Assembly (NCBI RefSeq): GCF_913058315.1
Contig: NZ_CAJXQY010000010.1
Coordinates: 1 to 64,000, forward strand
Reading direction: 5' to 3'
DNA: 64,000 nt
Source: an uncultured Alteromonas sp.
Lineage (GTDB): Bacteria > Pseudomonadota > Gammaproteobacteria > Enterobacterales > Alteromonadaceae
The notes under the pieces are model-generated. The model was given only the letters and a program-made list of their open reading frames with translations. It did no database searches and was not told where the DNA came from. The position numbers and the translations under genes were made by a program. Below, one piece after another: positions 46,472 to 58,465 of the stretch. Position 1 is the stretch's first letter. Each line of letters opens with the position of its first letter.

Positions 46472-46909
46472 GTGGAAATTTCATCAACACAAATTGGCCA
46501 GAATTTTGCTGGAAATATACCCAAAGAGCAGCCAAAACCCGAGGTTGACTCGGATCAGGTCGCCCTGGACAATTCATCGCAAGGTGCACAAAAAAATGTG
46601 CAGCCTGTTGCAGAAGATGTTCAAGCTGAGAAAAAATCTGCCGATAACTATAATCGAGAGGAACAGGCTCCGGCACTGGATGGTGCAGTACAGGAAATTC
46701 AGTCGTTTTTGCAGACGCAAAACCGTAATCTGGCTTTCTCTGTGGATGAGGATACCAACCGGTCTGTAGTCACTGTTAAAGATTCCTCGTCGGGCGATGT
46801 TATCAGACAAATCCCGTCTGACGAGGTGTTGAGGTTAGCGGAAAGAATTAAAGATCTCCAACAAGACATCGGAAGTAGTGTGGGGGTGTTATTTAATAAA
46901 CAAGTTTAG
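46472..46909 (+). CDS. flaG: FlaG-family flagellar protein
   Basis: FlaG proteins influence filament length in polar flagellates. The 145-residue product starts at GTG 46472 (AGGGGG nine bases ahead). It has a disordered, charged N-terminal half and the FlaG core ALDGAVQEIQSFLQTQNRNLAFSVDEDTNRSVVTVKDSSSGDVIRQIPSDEVLRLAERI. It is placed between a flagellin and fliD, the usual position, nine bases before fliD. Confidence 0.93.
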   Translation: MEISSTQIGQNFAGNIPKEQPKPEVDSDQVALDNSSQGAQKNVQPVAEDVQAEKKSADNYNREEQAPALDGAVQEIQSFLQTQNRNLAFSVDEDTNRSVVTVKDSSSGDVIRQIPSDEVLRLAERIKDLQQDIGSSVGVLFNKQV

Positions 46910-46918
46910 AGGTGAGCT

Positions 46919-48367
46919 ATGTCTATTCAATCGCTAGGTGTTGGTTCCGGGCTTGCGCTTGACGATCTGGTAACGCAGTTGCTCAGTGCCGAGCGTGAAC
47001 CAAAAGAAAAGCGCTTAAATGACAAAGAAGAAAAAATTGAGGCAGAGATCTCAGCGCTCGGACAGATTAAATCCAAACTATCTGACTTTAAGGATACGGT
47101 TGATGAAATGCGTCGTGACAGTGATATTAACGGTCGTGAGCCTAGCATAACGCATCCATCCGAAGACAAGGATATCTTTACTGCAGAAGCGTCAAACTCT
47201 GCATTGAGAGGGTCCTATGAAATAGCCGTTTCTGATCTGGCTTCCAGCTCGCGTATTGAAACTGCAAATGCCGCCTTTTCCAGCGGAACCGATAAAGTGC
47301 TCACCGATGGACTCGGTGATGCCTCCATGACATTTAAAATTAATAATACCGGCGATAGTTTTGCCGTGACAGTCAAGCAAGGCATGACCCTGGCTCAGTT
47401 GCGCGAGGCAATCAATAATAACGCTGATAACTTCGGCGTGAATGCCAATATTATCGATACCGGCACGGCATCAGGTGCGAAATTAGTTATTTCTTCCTCA
47501 GTGACTGGATTGAATAATGATCTGATGATCGTCAACGACGGCGACCGCGGTGAGTTGGATGCGTTAACCACCAAGAAAGCTGATGAGACAACTAACAATC
47601 TGGTGCCTGTTAAAAATGCCGGTAATGCCAAGGCAACCATCGATGGTATCCCGGTAGAGAGTGCTACGAATAAGTTTGAGAATACTATCCAGAATGTGTC
47701 ATTTGAGGCGACCAGCACATCCCCATTTGATGTTGATGGCACTACCCGCCTTACCTCTACTCTTGAAATCGGTTATGACCGTGAAGGGCTGGAAAAAAAA
47801 GTTCGCGATTTTGTCGATAATTACAATAAAATTATTAGTGAAATCAAATCATTAACTCGTTACGGAGAGTCCGACCTGGAAGAGGACGGTGCCCTGGCTG
47901 GCGATTCATTGTTACGCGGTATCAGCAACGGTCTGGCCGGTATTGCCGGATCCAGTGTGGCCAACTCCTCGCTCGGCAGTTTATTCGCTATCGGGGTCGA
48001 ACTGAACTCTGATGGAAAGTTAGAAATTCCAGCCACTGATTTTGGCTTGGGTTCGGGTGAAGAACGTTTAGCCGCCGCGCTGGAAGATAATTTTGATGAA
48101 ATCGCTAAGCTTTTTACAGACGAGAATGGCGGGATAGCCGTGCGCATGCACGAACTGACCAAGCAGTATACTTCTTACAGTGGTCTGATAAGTTTACGGG
48201 AGCGGGCGGCAAGAGACGACAAAGACCAGATTGCAGATGATCGTGAAGCTTTCGAATTACGCATGGTGAATTACGAGCAAATTCTGCGTGATCGCTACCT
48301 TAACCTCGACCAGACGGTGGCGAGACTAAATCAAACCGGTTCTGCTTTATTGGCGGCACTAGGCTAG
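46919..48367 (+). CDS. fliD: FliD, filament cap protein
   Basis: FliD (HAP2) caps the filament and folds incoming flagellin. The 482-residue product has the FliD N-terminal domain (SIQSLGVGSGLALDDLVTQLLSAEREPKEKRL), a middle flagellin-like domain (NVSFEATSTSPFDVDGTTRL) and the C-terminal domain with VRDFVDNYNKIISEI, DGALAGDSLLRGI and a coiled-coil end (YEQILRDRYLNLDQTVARLNQTGSALLAALG). Length is typical. Confidence 0.97.
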   Translation: MSIQSLGVGSGLALDDLVTQLLSAEREPKEKRLNDKEEKIEAEISALGQIKSKLSDFKDTVDEMRRDSDINGREPSITHPSEDKDIFTAEASNSALRGSYEIAVSDLASSSRIETANAAFSSGTDKVLTDGLGDASMTFKINNTGDSFAVTVKQGMTLAQLREAINNNADNFGVNANIIDTGTASGAKLVISSSVTGLNNDLMIVNDGDRGELDALTTKKADETTNNLVPVKNAGNAKATIDGIPVESATNKFENTIQNVSFEATSTSPFDVDGTTRLTSTLEIGYDREGLEKKVRDFVDNYNKIISEIKSLTRYGESDLEEDGALAGDSLLRGISNGLAGIAGSSVANSSLGSLFAIGVELNSDGKLEIPATDFGLGSGEERLAAALEDNFDEIAKLFTDENGGIAVRMHELTKQYTSYSGLISLRERAARDDKDQIADDREAFELRMVNYEQILRDRYLNLDQTVARLNQTGSALLAALG

Positions 48368-48396
48368 TAACTGACATAATTATACGAGGACTTTTC

Positions 48397-48825
48397 ATGG
48401 CTCTTACCGGAATCAACGCTTATCGCAAAGGTAATCTTAAGCAGGATATTGCGAATGCCGACCCGCATAAACTCACCCTGATGCTAATGCAGGGCGCGCT
48501 GGACCGTATTGCTTATGCCAAAGGCGCGATGGAGCGCCGCGAATACGAGCAAAAGTCACAGTATATCTCCCGGGTAACCGCGATTCTGCTTAATTTACGG
48601 GATACGCTGGATATTGAAACCGGGGGGGAAACGGCTGAAAACCTTTTTGCTCTTTACGACTATATGATTGAGCGACTCAATGAGGCACACGTCAAGAATG
48701 ACTTGAAGATGCTGGATGAAGTGACTAATCTGTTGACTCCAATTCGTGATGCCTGGGTGCAAATACCTGAAGAAGCTAAGCAGGAAGCTTTTGAGGCCCA
48801 GCGTCAAAAACGTCAAGCTGTGTGA
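48397..48825 (+). CDS. fliS: FliS, flagellin export chaperone
   Basis: FliS binds flagellin C-termini in the cytoplasm and prevents early polymerisation. The 142-residue helical product has INAYRKGNLKQDIANADPHKLTLMLMQGALDRIAYAKGAME and LRDTLDIETGGETAENLFALYDYMIERL, both family signatures. It overlaps the fliT-like gene by four bases (stop TGA within GTGA). Confidence 0.96.
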   Translation: MALTGINAYRKGNLKQDIANADPHKLTLMLMQGALDRIAYAKGAMERREYEQKSQYISRVTAILLNLRDTLDIETGGETAENLFALYDYMIERLNEAHVKNDLKMLDEVTNLLTPIRDAWVQIPEEAKQEAFEAQRQKRQAV

Positions 48826-49136
48826 ATTTAAACGAACTTAATCATGAATTAACCCCTGACGCCCTCAGTGACGTCAACTCTCAGATAATTGACTCGTTAA
48901 AGCCCGAAGAGCAATCATCGGGCTTTACATTGTTCTATGCACTCATTGTTCAGCGAGATGAGCTTGTTCAGCACATCTTGGCTGATTCCGATCCCGCTTT
49001 TGCCCGTTCATTTGCCGAGAAAGAGTTAGTTGTTAACGACAAACTAAAGGAAGTGGCGCAAACCTTGCTAAAGTCAGCTAAAGACGATGCGAGTCACTTT
49101 ATTCGCAGTCAGGCCGCGATCAAAAAGTACAAATAA
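48822..49136 (+). CDS. FliT-like flagellar chaperone
   Basis: The 104-residue, wholly helical, acidic product starts at GTG 48822 overlapping fliS, the place of fliT (FliD export chaperone). The sequence (FALIVQRDELVQHILADSDPAF-like core, FAEKELVVNDKLKEVAQTLLKSA) fits a short FliT-type four-helix protein in size and layout, but similarity to enteric FliT is weak by eye. The assignment rests mainly on context. Confidence 0.7.
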   Translation: MNLNELNHELTPDALSDVNSQIIDSLKPEEQSSGFTLFYALIVQRDELVQHILADSDPAFARSFAEKELVVNDKLKEVAQTLLKSAKDDASHFIRSQAAIKKYK

Positions 49137-51593
<2,457 letters not shown>

Positions 51594-51597
<4 letters not shown>

Positions 51598-52295
51598 ATA
51601 TTGCAGTGATTCCGGCCCGTGGTGGCAGCAAACGGATCAAAGGAAAGAATGTCCGGCCATTTGCCGGTAAACCATTAATTGCTTATTCCATTGAGGCGGC
51701 GAAGCAGGCCGGTGTATTCAACGATATTGTAGTTTCGACCGATTCGCCTGAAATTGCCCGGGTGGCTAAAGCCTGGGGCGCTACCTTAATCATTGAGCGA
51801 CCTGATGCGCTGTCTGATGATCATACCGGCACCTCTCCGGTGGTTCGTCATGCAATAGACGGCTACAGCGAAATCGTTGAAAAGCCTGAATTTGTGTGCT
51901 GCATTTATGCCACTGCTCCGTTTTTACAGGCTAACTTTCTGGCCGATGGTTTATCTCGTCTGCAAGCTGCTCCGGCTATGCACTACGCCTTTTCGGTAAC
52001 CACGTTTGGTTTTCCTATTCAGCGCGCCATTCGGTTGGCAGGTGAGGGGGTTGAACCTGTGGATGCCAAAAACATGGGCAAGCGTTCGCAGGATCTCGAA
52101 GCGTGCTATCATGATGCCGGGCAGTTTTACTGGGGGCACAGCAGTGCCTGGCTTTCGCATCAACCGATGTTTGCTGCACACAGCATCCCGGTAGTGTTGC
52201 CCCGTCATCTGGTACAGGATATTGATACCATGGAAGACTGGACGCGTGCAGAACTCATGTATCTGGCCTATGTCCAAGGAGGAAATAATGCATAA
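51594..52295 (+). CDS. pseF: PseF, CMP-pseudaminic acid cytidylyltransferase
   Basis: PseF activates pseudaminic acid with CTP. The 233-residue product starts at TTG 51594 overlapping the pseC stop and carries the nucleotidyltransferase start NIAVIPARGGSKRIKGKNVRPFAG. It continues with VVSTDSPEIARVAKAWGA and the PseF-type RSQDLEACYHDAGQFYWG. Here it comes third, before pseI, G and H. Its end overlaps the pseI start by eight bases. Confidence 0.95.
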
Positions 52296-53361
52296 CGAAG
52301 GGCCGGCCAGCAAAATAATGATTGGTCACCGTGAAATTAGTCGTGATGTTCCCCCTTTTGTGATTGCAGAATTGAGCGGTAATCACAGTCAGTCGCTTGA
52401 AACGGCGAGAGTCATGGTTAAAGCCGCAGCCGAAAGTGGCGCTCATGCCATTAAGCTGCAAACTTATACTGCTGACAGTATGACACTGGATGTGATGGAA
52501 GCCGGTTTCGTTATCGAGGAAACCGATAGCTTATGGCATGGTGCCAGCCTGTATAGCTTATATAAGAAAGCCGCAACCCCGTACGAGTGGCACAGTGAGC
52601 TGTTCGACTATGCTAAATCGCTGGGAATGTTGGCCTTCAGCTCACCCTTCGATGAGTCGGCGGTGGACTTTTTAGACGAACTGAACGTACCGTGTTTTAA
52701 AATAGCTTCTTTCGAGTTAACCGACATTCCACTTATCAAAAAAGCAGCGAGCAAAGGCAAGCCGCTGATCATGTCAACCGGCATGGCTAGCCTGAGTGAA
52801 ATTGAGCTGGCAGTAGAGACCGCCAGAACGGCAGGTTGTAACGACATTATCCTGCTTAAATGTACCAGCACGTATCCTGCTGAACCTATCAATACTAACC
52901 TGACCACTATTCCTCATCTACGTGAGGCTTTCGGCTGCGAAGTGGGCCTAAGTGATCATACTGGCGGGATCGGCGCGGCAGTGGCCAGCGTTGCGTTAGG
53001 TGCTAGTGTGATCGAAAAACACTTTGTGTTGGATCGTAATGGCGGTGGGGTAGACGCGGCCTTTTCACTGGAACCACAAGAGCTTACCTCGCTGGTAACA
53101 GAAACAGAGCGGGCCTGGCAGGCCTTAGGGCAGGTTAAATATGGTGGCACTGTTGCAGAAGATAAAGCGAAACAATATCGCCGTTCAATTTATGTCAGTC
53201 AGGATATTCAACCTGGTGAGCCGCTCAGTCCTGAAAACCTGAAAATAGTTCGCCCGGCCTTCGGCCTCGCGCCAAAGCATTGGGATTCAGTGTTACATAA
53301 AAAAGCTACCCGGTTTATCAGCAAAGGGACAGCACTGAGCTGGGAGCACATAGGCGAATGA
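52288..53361 (+). CDS. pseI: PseI, pseudaminic acid synthase
   Basis: PseI condenses the 2,4-diacetamido-altrose derivative with phosphoenolpyruvate. From ATG 52288, preceded by AAGGAGG, the product is 357 residues: an NeuB-type barrel (PPFVIAELSGNHSQSLETARVMVKAAAESGAHAIKLQTY; LSDHTGGIGAAVASVALGASVIEKHFVLDR) and a C-terminal SAF/antifreeze-like domain (RRSIYVSQDIQPGEPLSPENLKIVRPAFGL). The GNHS and DRNGGGVDAAFSLEP segments fit PseI rather than sialic acid synthase NeuB. Confidence 0.95.
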   Translation: MHNEGPASKIMIGHREISRDVPPFVIAELSGNHSQSLETARVMVKAAAESGAHAIKLQTYTADSMTLDVMEAGFVIEETDSLWHGASLYSLYKKAATPYEWHSELFDYAKSLGMLAFSSPFDESAVDFLDELNVPCFKIASFELTDIPLIKKAASKGKPLIMSTGMASLSEIELAVETARTAGCNDIILLKCTSTYPAEPINTNLTTIPHLREAFGCEVGLSDHTGGIGAAVASVALGASVIEKHFVLDRNGGGVDAAFSLEPQELTSLVTETERAWQALGQVKYGGTVAEDKAKQYRRSIYVSQDIQPGEPLSPENLKIVRPAFGLAPKHWDSVLHKKATRFISKGTALSWEHIGE

Positions 53362-54398
53362 GTGCCGTGCTTTTTTGTACCGGTGGTAGCCATAAAGCGG
53401 GCATTGGCCATATTATGCGTTGCCAGGCGCTTGCCCAGGTAGCCGAGGAACAGGGATTGGAAAGCCTGTTTGTGGTAAACGAGGCAGCCCGGCAGTTCAT
53501 AATGCAACGTCATGATTGGAGCGGACGGCTGCTATTAGCTAAGGATACTGCGCCGGCACTGGCCAGCCAGCTAATGCGGCTGGCCAGTGAAAGTGCCGCC
53601 ATAGCTATCGTGCTCGATGGTTACGATTTCAGTGAGACGTTGCTACGTGAAGTTAGTACCGCCGGGGCTCCGTTGGTGTTGCTGGATGATATTCGCCAGC
53701 CCGGATTTCAGTATGCGGATATACTGTGTAATCCGGCAGGCGAGGCATGGCGTGAGAGTTACGTTCAGGCGAACCCTGTCGCCATGTTATGTTTAGGTGC
53801 AAAATACCGCCTGCTAAGACGAGAGTTTTCAGTCACTCAACCGTTACCGATAAATCAGCGCTTTAGTCTGACCATCAATATGGGAGGCAGCGATCCCGCC
53901 GGATTAACCTTACCGGTACTCGAAGCGCTAACCGTAGCATTGCCGGACGCGCCATTCAGGGTAGTCACCGGCCCGGGCATGACGGTGGAAGCGCTTAACG
54001 CATTAACTCGCTTTATAACAGAGAGTGATAGTGCTATTCAGCACGTGCACAATTGTCAGGATATGGCCGATCTGTGGGTCAATGCCCGTCTTGCGGTGGT
54101 TGCTGCCGGAGGCAGTCAGTTCGAGCTGGCTGCGTGCTTAACGCCTTCGTTATTGCTTACTGTGGCCGATAATCAGCGCCAGGCCAGTGAGCAAGCTGCC
54201 GGACAGGGCTGGTGTGAGGTCATGAATGCAGAAGAAAAGCTGGAGTTCGCCGCTCTTACAGCCAGAGTAAAAGCGCTTTGGCAGGATGAAAATCGCCTGG
54301 AAGTTATGTCTCAGGCAGCCTCTGAAGTTGCCGTCACCGATGGCGCCTGGCAGCTTCTGGATGCCATTGCTCAATGGCGCAACGATCAGGTGGGGTAA
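53358..54398 (+). CDS. pseG: PseG, UDP-sugar hydrolase of the pseudaminic pathway
   Basis: PseG removes UDP from the diacetamido-trideoxy-altrose nucleotide. The 346-residue product is GT-B-like: CTGGSHKAGIGHIMRCQALAQVAEEQG with the catalytic His of GIGH near residue 17, INMGGSDPAGLTLPVLEAL, and the C-terminal VVAAGGSQFELAACLTPSLLL. It overlaps pseI by four bases and leads straight into pseH. Confidence 0.94.
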   Translation: MSAVLFCTGGSHKAGIGHIMRCQALAQVAEEQGLESLFVVNEAARQFIMQRHDWSGRLLLAKDTAPALASQLMRLASESAAIAIVLDGYDFSETLLREVSTAGAPLVLLDDIRQPGFQYADILCNPAGEAWRESYVQANPVAMLCLGAKYRLLRREFSVTQPLPINQRFSLTINMGGSDPAGLTLPVLEALTVALPDAPFRVVTGPGMTVEALNALTRFITESDSAIQHVHNCQDMADLWVNARLAVVAAGGSQFELAACLTPSLLLTVADNQRQASEQAAGQGWCEVMNAEEKLEFAALTARVKALWQDENRLEVMSQAASEVAVTDGAWQLLDAIAQWRNDQVG

Positions 54399-54399
54399 C

Positions 54400-54978
54400 A
54401 TGTTGAGCGACGAACCGGTAAATCAGTTTACTCTGAGTGCCTACCAGGTTGAGTTACTGCCGATGACACAGGCCCATCAGGCGTTGCTGCGTAGCTGGCG
54501 CAATCAGGATGAAATTCGCCGGCAAATGTTGTCGGCGACGTTGATCACTGAAGAACAACAACAGGCGTGGTTTAAAAAAACGCACCTCGACCCTAAACAA
54601 TTGCATTGGGTCATCAAATTTCGCGATCAATTAATCGGGGCGACAAATGTTAAGTCGCTGGAAGCCGGTAAAACGGCTGAACAGGCTAACTTGTTGGAGC
54701 CTGGCTTATATATCGGTGAGCGGCGTTACCAGGGTAATATCGTGGCTTTTGCGCCAACCCTGGCTATGTATGACTTTTGTTTTGACCAGCTAGGCGCGCA
54801 ACGATTCAGGGCGGTGGTTAAGCGTAGTAATCATAATGCAATGAGTTACAATCAAAAGCTTGGTTATGCCATTGTCGAAGATAACGACCTTTGTGTACTG
54901 GAACTGGATCTAGAGAGTTATCGTCAGGCAACGGCCCCGATTAAACAGTTTTTATCACGCACTCGCAACGCGAAATAA
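54400..54978 (+). CDS. pseH: PseH-like N-acetyltransferase
   Basis: PseH acetylates the 4-amino group before PseG acts. From ATG 54400 the product is 192 residues of GNAT fold: LRSWRNQDEIRRQMLSATLITEEQQQAWFKKTH (typical PseH/RimJ-like start), WVIKFRDQLIGATN, YIGERRYQGNIVAFAPTLAMYDFCFDQLGAQRFRAVVKRSN and NAMSYNQKLGYAIV. It starts one base after pseG. Given the acyl module behind it, it might transfer an acyl group other than acetyl, but nothing in the sequence shows this. Confidence 0.88.
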   Translation: MLSDEPVNQFTLSAYQVELLPMTQAHQALLRSWRNQDEIRRQMLSATLITEEQQQAWFKKTHLDPKQLHWVIKFRDQLIGATNVKSLEAGKTAEQANLLEPGLYIGERRYQGNIVAFAPTLAMYDFCFDQLGAQRFRAVVKRSNHNAMSYNQKLGYAIVEDNDLCVLELDLESYRQATAPIKQFLSRTRNAK

Positions 54979-54992
54979 GGAACGAGATACAC

Positions 54993-55235
54993 GTGGATAC
55001 GCAACAACAATTACAACAGGCCTTTAGTGATGCACTGGGGATCCCGCCGGAAAAGGTCACCGACGGACTCACTTACAATACCATCCCTGAGTGGGACTCA
55101 ACGGCTCATATGGTGTTAATCGCAGAATTAGAAAATGTATTTGATGTGATGCTGGATACCGATGACATTATTGATATGAGCTCGGTGGCTCAGGCTAAAT
55201 TAATTTTACAAAAATACGATGTCACTTTCGTCTAA
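54993..55235 (+). CDS. Acyl carrier protein of the glycosylation operon
   Basis: An 80-residue ACP starting at GTG 54993 (AAGGAACGAG ahead). It has three-helix ACP character (LQQAFSDALGIPPEKV; VLIAELENVFDVML; IIDMSSVAQAKLILQKY), and the phosphopantetheine Ser is in EWDSTAHM at residue 36. It differs from the housekeeping AcpP (DSL motif, more acidic). It is part of a dedicated acyl module with the next four genes and overlaps the reductase gene by 17 bases. Confidence 0.92.
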   Translation: MDTQQQLQQAFSDALGIPPEKVTDGLTYNTIPEWDSTAHMVLIAELENVFDVMLDTDDIIDMSSVAQAKLILQKYDVTFV

Positions 55236-55983
55236 TACTGTTTTGCAAAATGCTTCTGTACTGGTTACCGGAGCAAGCGGCGGCATCGGCCAGGCGGTTG
55301 TGGCCGCCTGCATAGAAAGCGGTGCCACCGTATTTGCCGGCGGACGCAACGAAGAGGCGCTGAGCGCCATGCAGGAGACCTTTGGCAAAGTATTACGGCC
55401 GCTTGTTTACGATGTTACCGACGAGCATGCGGTGAAAGACACATTCCGGCAACTGCAGCGCCAGGTTTCGGATGGGCTGTCCCCGCCGTTATTTGGCCTG
55501 GTAAATAATGCCGGTGTGATGCTGGAGTCGCCGTTATCGGTAACCAGCATGGACAAACTTAAACAGCAGCTCAATATTAACTTTCTCGCTCCTTATCAGC
55601 ATATGCAATTGGCCAGCCGACTAATGAGCCGCCTACGCCGAGGCAGTATCGTTAATATTGTATCGCAGGTCAGTGAGCAGGGAAGTAAAGGCATGAGCGC
55701 GTACGCGGCCAGTAAAGCAGCCCTGACCGGCGCAACCAAATCCCTGGCGAAAGAACTGGCACCGGTGGGTATTCGGGTGAATGCGGTAGCGCCCGGATTT
55801 ATCGATACTCCACTTACCGAACATTACGAAGAAGAAGCCAGACAAAAAGTGCTGCAGCGAACCGTGCTGCAGCGTGCCGGCACTGCAAAAGAAGTGGCTG
55901 ACGCAGTGCTCTATTTACTCTCCGAGCAAGCCGGTTATACCACCGGGCATGTGCTACCTGTTGATGGACACTTTTGCCCATGA
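55219..55983 (+). CDS. Short-chain reductase, FabG-like
   Basis: The 254-residue product is a classical SDR: nucleotide motif VTGASGGIGQAVV near residues 17-29, LVNNAGVML, catalytic Ser/Tyr/Lys in NIVSQVSEQ and SAYAASKAALTGATKSLAKELAPVGIRVNAVAPGFIDTPL, and a C-terminal TTGHVLPVDG. It probably reduces a 3-oxoacyl group on the adjacent ACP with NADPH, giving a 3-hydroxyacyl chain (inference from context). It ends in ATGA shared with the ligase start. Confidence 0.9.
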   Translation: MSLSSNTVLQNASVLVTGASGGIGQAVVAACIESGATVFAGGRNEEALSAMQETFGKVLRPLVYDVTDEHAVKDTFRQLQRQVSDGLSPPLFGLVNNAGVMLESPLSVTSMDKLKQQLNINFLAPYQHMQLASRLMSRLRRGSIVNIVSQVSEQGSKGMSAYAASKAALTGATKSLAKELAPVGIRVNAVAPGFIDTPLTEHYEEEARQKVLQRTVLQRAGTAKEVADAVLYLLSEQAGYTTGHVLPVDGHFCP

Positions 55984-57389
55984 GTTATGCAGAGCTGGCG
56001 ATCCCGTTTATTAAAGCCCACCGGCAATCAGAACGCGTGGCATTGATGGATGATACCGACAGTCTCACTTACCGCGAGTTAAGTGAGGCAGTAGAACGTC
56101 GAGCGCAAAACTGGCAGCAAATTGTTACCCTTCATCGCCCGCTGGTGATGATGCTTATTGATAACAGTATTACCAGTGTGGTGGATTACTTAACCGCGCT
56201 AAGCCTCGATTATGTGGTGCTGCTGCTTAACCCCGCGTGCTCGCTTGTTACCCGTGAACAGTATTCACAGGCATTAACACCCAATGCGGTAATTGGTGAT
56301 GGCACCGTTACCCTTTTGCATAACGAGCCATTGCCAACAGATGCGCGGCTAAGCCTGTTATTATCGACTTCCGGTAGCACTGGCGCCGGCAAGTGCGTGG
56401 CGCTCTCGCAGCATAATCTGATGGCGAACTGTGACGCCATTTTAGCGTATCTGCCCATTGTGGCAGAGGATATTACGCTGGCTACCCTGCCGCTCAGTTA
56501 TTCTTACGGACTGTCGGTATTGCACACGCATCTCAAAGCAGGTGCAGCAATTTGTTTTACCCGCCACAGCGTGTTCGATAAAGCGTTCTGGGAACTGGTA
56601 AAAAACCGTCCGGTGACGTCGCTGGCAGGTGTGCCATCTTTTTACGAAATGCTGCTTCGACTGCGCTTTACCCGCATGGCTTTGCCGGCCCTTCGCTATT
56701 TTACTCAGGCTGGCGGTAAACTGGCTGAAGCCCATGTGACCGGTCTGGCCGAGTACGCCAAACAAACCGATAAAGCATTTTATGTGATGTACGGCCAGAC
56801 TGAAGCCACGGCCCGTATGGCCTACCTGGCGCCAGAAAAAGTACTGGAAAAACCGCAATCCATTGGACAACCAATAGCTGGCGGAGAGTTTAAACTGGTT
56901 GATGGCTTAGCCAGTGAATGTACTGAAGGGGAGCTGTATTACCGTGGTGACAATGTGATGCTCGGATATGTGGCCTCAGTGTCAGATTTGCAGGCTTTTG
57001 AACCGAGTGAATGGCTGGCAACCGGCGATCTGGCAGTGTGTGATGAGGAGGGAGATTACACCATTATTGGGCGTAATAAGCGCATGATTAAGCTGGCTGG
57101 CGAACGGATAAATCTGGATGTGGTTGAGCAGCTTTATTTAAAAGAGCTGGCTGTTCTTAATCTAACTTCACCGGCATGTGTGATTGGTACCGATGACAAG
57201 ATTATTGCCGTTTATGCCGGTTTTCTGGCTGACGGTAGTCGTCAGAATGTGCTTGCAGCATTGGTTAAATCCCTCGCTTTGCCAAAACGCAATTTGCAGT
57301 TAAACGTTATCGATGCGTTACCGCTTCTGGACAATGGTAAAATCGATTATGCACAGTTAAATAAGCGACTGGCGGCACGGGAGGACTGA
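55980..57389 (+). CDS. AMP-forming acyl ligase
   Basis: From ATG 55980 the 469-residue product is an ANL-superfamily adenylating enzyme. The P-loop is LLSTSGSTGAGKCVALSQHNL near residues 125-145, then LPLSYSYGLSVLHTHLKAG, MYGQTEATARMAYL, WLATGDLAVCDEEGDYTIIGRNKRMIKLAGERINL, and the catalytic Lys in LLDNGKIDY near residue 453. It should activate a carboxylic acid for loading to the neighbouring ACP or CoA; chain length is unknown. It overlaps the reductase gene and is two bases ahead of the LuxE-like gene. Confidence 0.92.
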   Translation: MSYAELAIPFIKAHRQSERVALMDDTDSLTYRELSEAVERRAQNWQQIVTLHRPLVMMLIDNSITSVVDYLTALSLDYVVLLLNPACSLVTREQYSQALTPNAVIGDGTVTLLHNEPLPTDARLSLLLSTSGSTGAGKCVALSQHNLMANCDAILAYLPIVAEDITLATLPLSYSYGLSVLHTHLKAGAAICFTRHSVFDKAFWELVKNRPVTSLAGVPSFYEMLLRLRFTRMALPALRYFTQAGGKLAEAHVTGLAEYAKQTDKAFYVMYGQTEATARMAYLAPEKVLEKPQSIGQPIAGGEFKLVDGLASECTEGELYYRGDNVMLGYVASVSDLQAFEPSEWLATGDLAVCDEEGDYTIIGRNKRMIKLAGERINLDVVEQLYLKELAVLNLTSPACVIGTDDKIIAVYAGFLADGSRQNVLAALVKSLALPKRNLQLNVIDALPLLDNGKIDYAQLNKRLAARED

Positions 57390-57391
57390 TT

Positions 57392-58465
57392 ATGTTTCCG
57401 GGTTATCCAACTGACCTTTTCGACTTGCCAGTTTACGGACTGGCCCGTGCCGAAAAACAAGCCATGCTTAATGGCGTACTGCAGCAACTCACTGCATATC
57501 ATTACCGGCACTGTCAGGCATATCAGCAGATGATTGATTGCAGTCCTTTCGATTTCCGCAATGCTGCTGGTGATGCACAACTACCCGTTGCAGCAAGATT
57601 GTTTAAGGATCTTGAGCTTGCCAGTATTCACCCAACACAGGTATTTCGCCAAATGCGCTCTTCGGGGACCAGTGGGCAGGCATCAAAGATAGCGTTGGAT
57701 GGCGAGTCAGCTAGACGTCAGAGTCAGGTGCTTGTGAAGATCCTGCAAAGCTGGCTGGGGAAACAACGTCGTCCTATGTTGCTGATTGACGCGCCTTCCA
57801 CCATTAAAAAAGCTGGTAGCATGACCGCCAGAGCCGCAGGCTTGCAAGGGGTGTCTCTGTTTGGGCGTCACCATTGTTATGCACTGGATGATGATATGCA
57901 ACTCAATGTTGAGCGGGTGCTGGCTTTTTGCAGGCAATACGAACAGCAACCGGTATTAATATTTGGATTTACATTTCTTGTCTGGCAACGGTTTATACAG
58001 GCGTTAATGACACAAGGTATTCGTGTTAGTTTCAGTAATGCCATTTTGATTCACGGCGGTGGCTGGAAAAAAATGAAGGAGCAAGCGGTCACTGATAAAA
58101 CATTTAAAGCTGCCATACGCACTACACTAGGCAATGTCAGTGTCCATGATTATTATGGCATGGTAGAACAAACGGGTACCATTTATGTGCAATGCGAAAA
58201 CGGGTACTTACATACGCCGGTATGGTCTGATGTTATTATCCGAAATGCCAATGATTTATCCCCGCTTGAGCACGGAGAAAGTGGTCTTATTCAGGTTAAC
58301 TCTGTGTTGCCCACCAGTTATCCGGGGCACTGTATTTTAACGGAGGATCTAGGCACTATTATCGGGGAAGATGACTGTCAGTGTGGTCGTTTGGGTAAAT
58401 ACTTTAATGTGCACGGGCGAGTTCCTAAAGCGCAAGTGAAGGGATGCAGTGATACATTTAGCTGA
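57392..58465 (+). CDS. LuxE-like acyl-protein synthetase
   Basis: The 357-residue protein belongs to the LuxE/PaaK-type adenylate-forming family. It has the early segment LFDLPVYGLARAEKQAMLNGVLQQLTAYHYRHC, the motif FRQMRSSGTSGQASKIALD near residues 86-104 and FGFTFLVWQRFIQAL. It then has LIHGGGWKKM, VHDYYGMVEQTGTIYVQCE and a C-terminal Cys pair (DDCQCGRLG). In bioluminescence LuxE activates fatty acids and passes the acyl group to LuxC. No luxAB is present, so the role here is different (see findings). Overlaps the luxC-like gene by 17 bases. Confidence 0.9.
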   Translation: MFPGYPTDLFDLPVYGLARAEKQAMLNGVLQQLTAYHYRHCQAYQQMIDCSPFDFRNAAGDAQLPVAARLFKDLELASIHPTQVFRQMRSSGTSGQASKIALDGESARRQSQVLVKILQSWLGKQRRPMLLIDAPSTIKKAGSMTARAAGLQGVSLFGRHHCYALDDDMQLNVERVLAFCRQYEQQPVLIFGFTFLVWQRFIQALMTQGIRVSFSNAILIHGGGWKKMKEQAVTDKTFKAAIRTTLGNVSVHDYYGMVEQTGTIYVQCENGYLHTPVWSDVIIRNANDLSPLEHGESGLIQVNSVLPTSYPGHCILTEDLGTIIGEDDCQCGRLGKYFNVHGRVPKAQVKGCSDTFS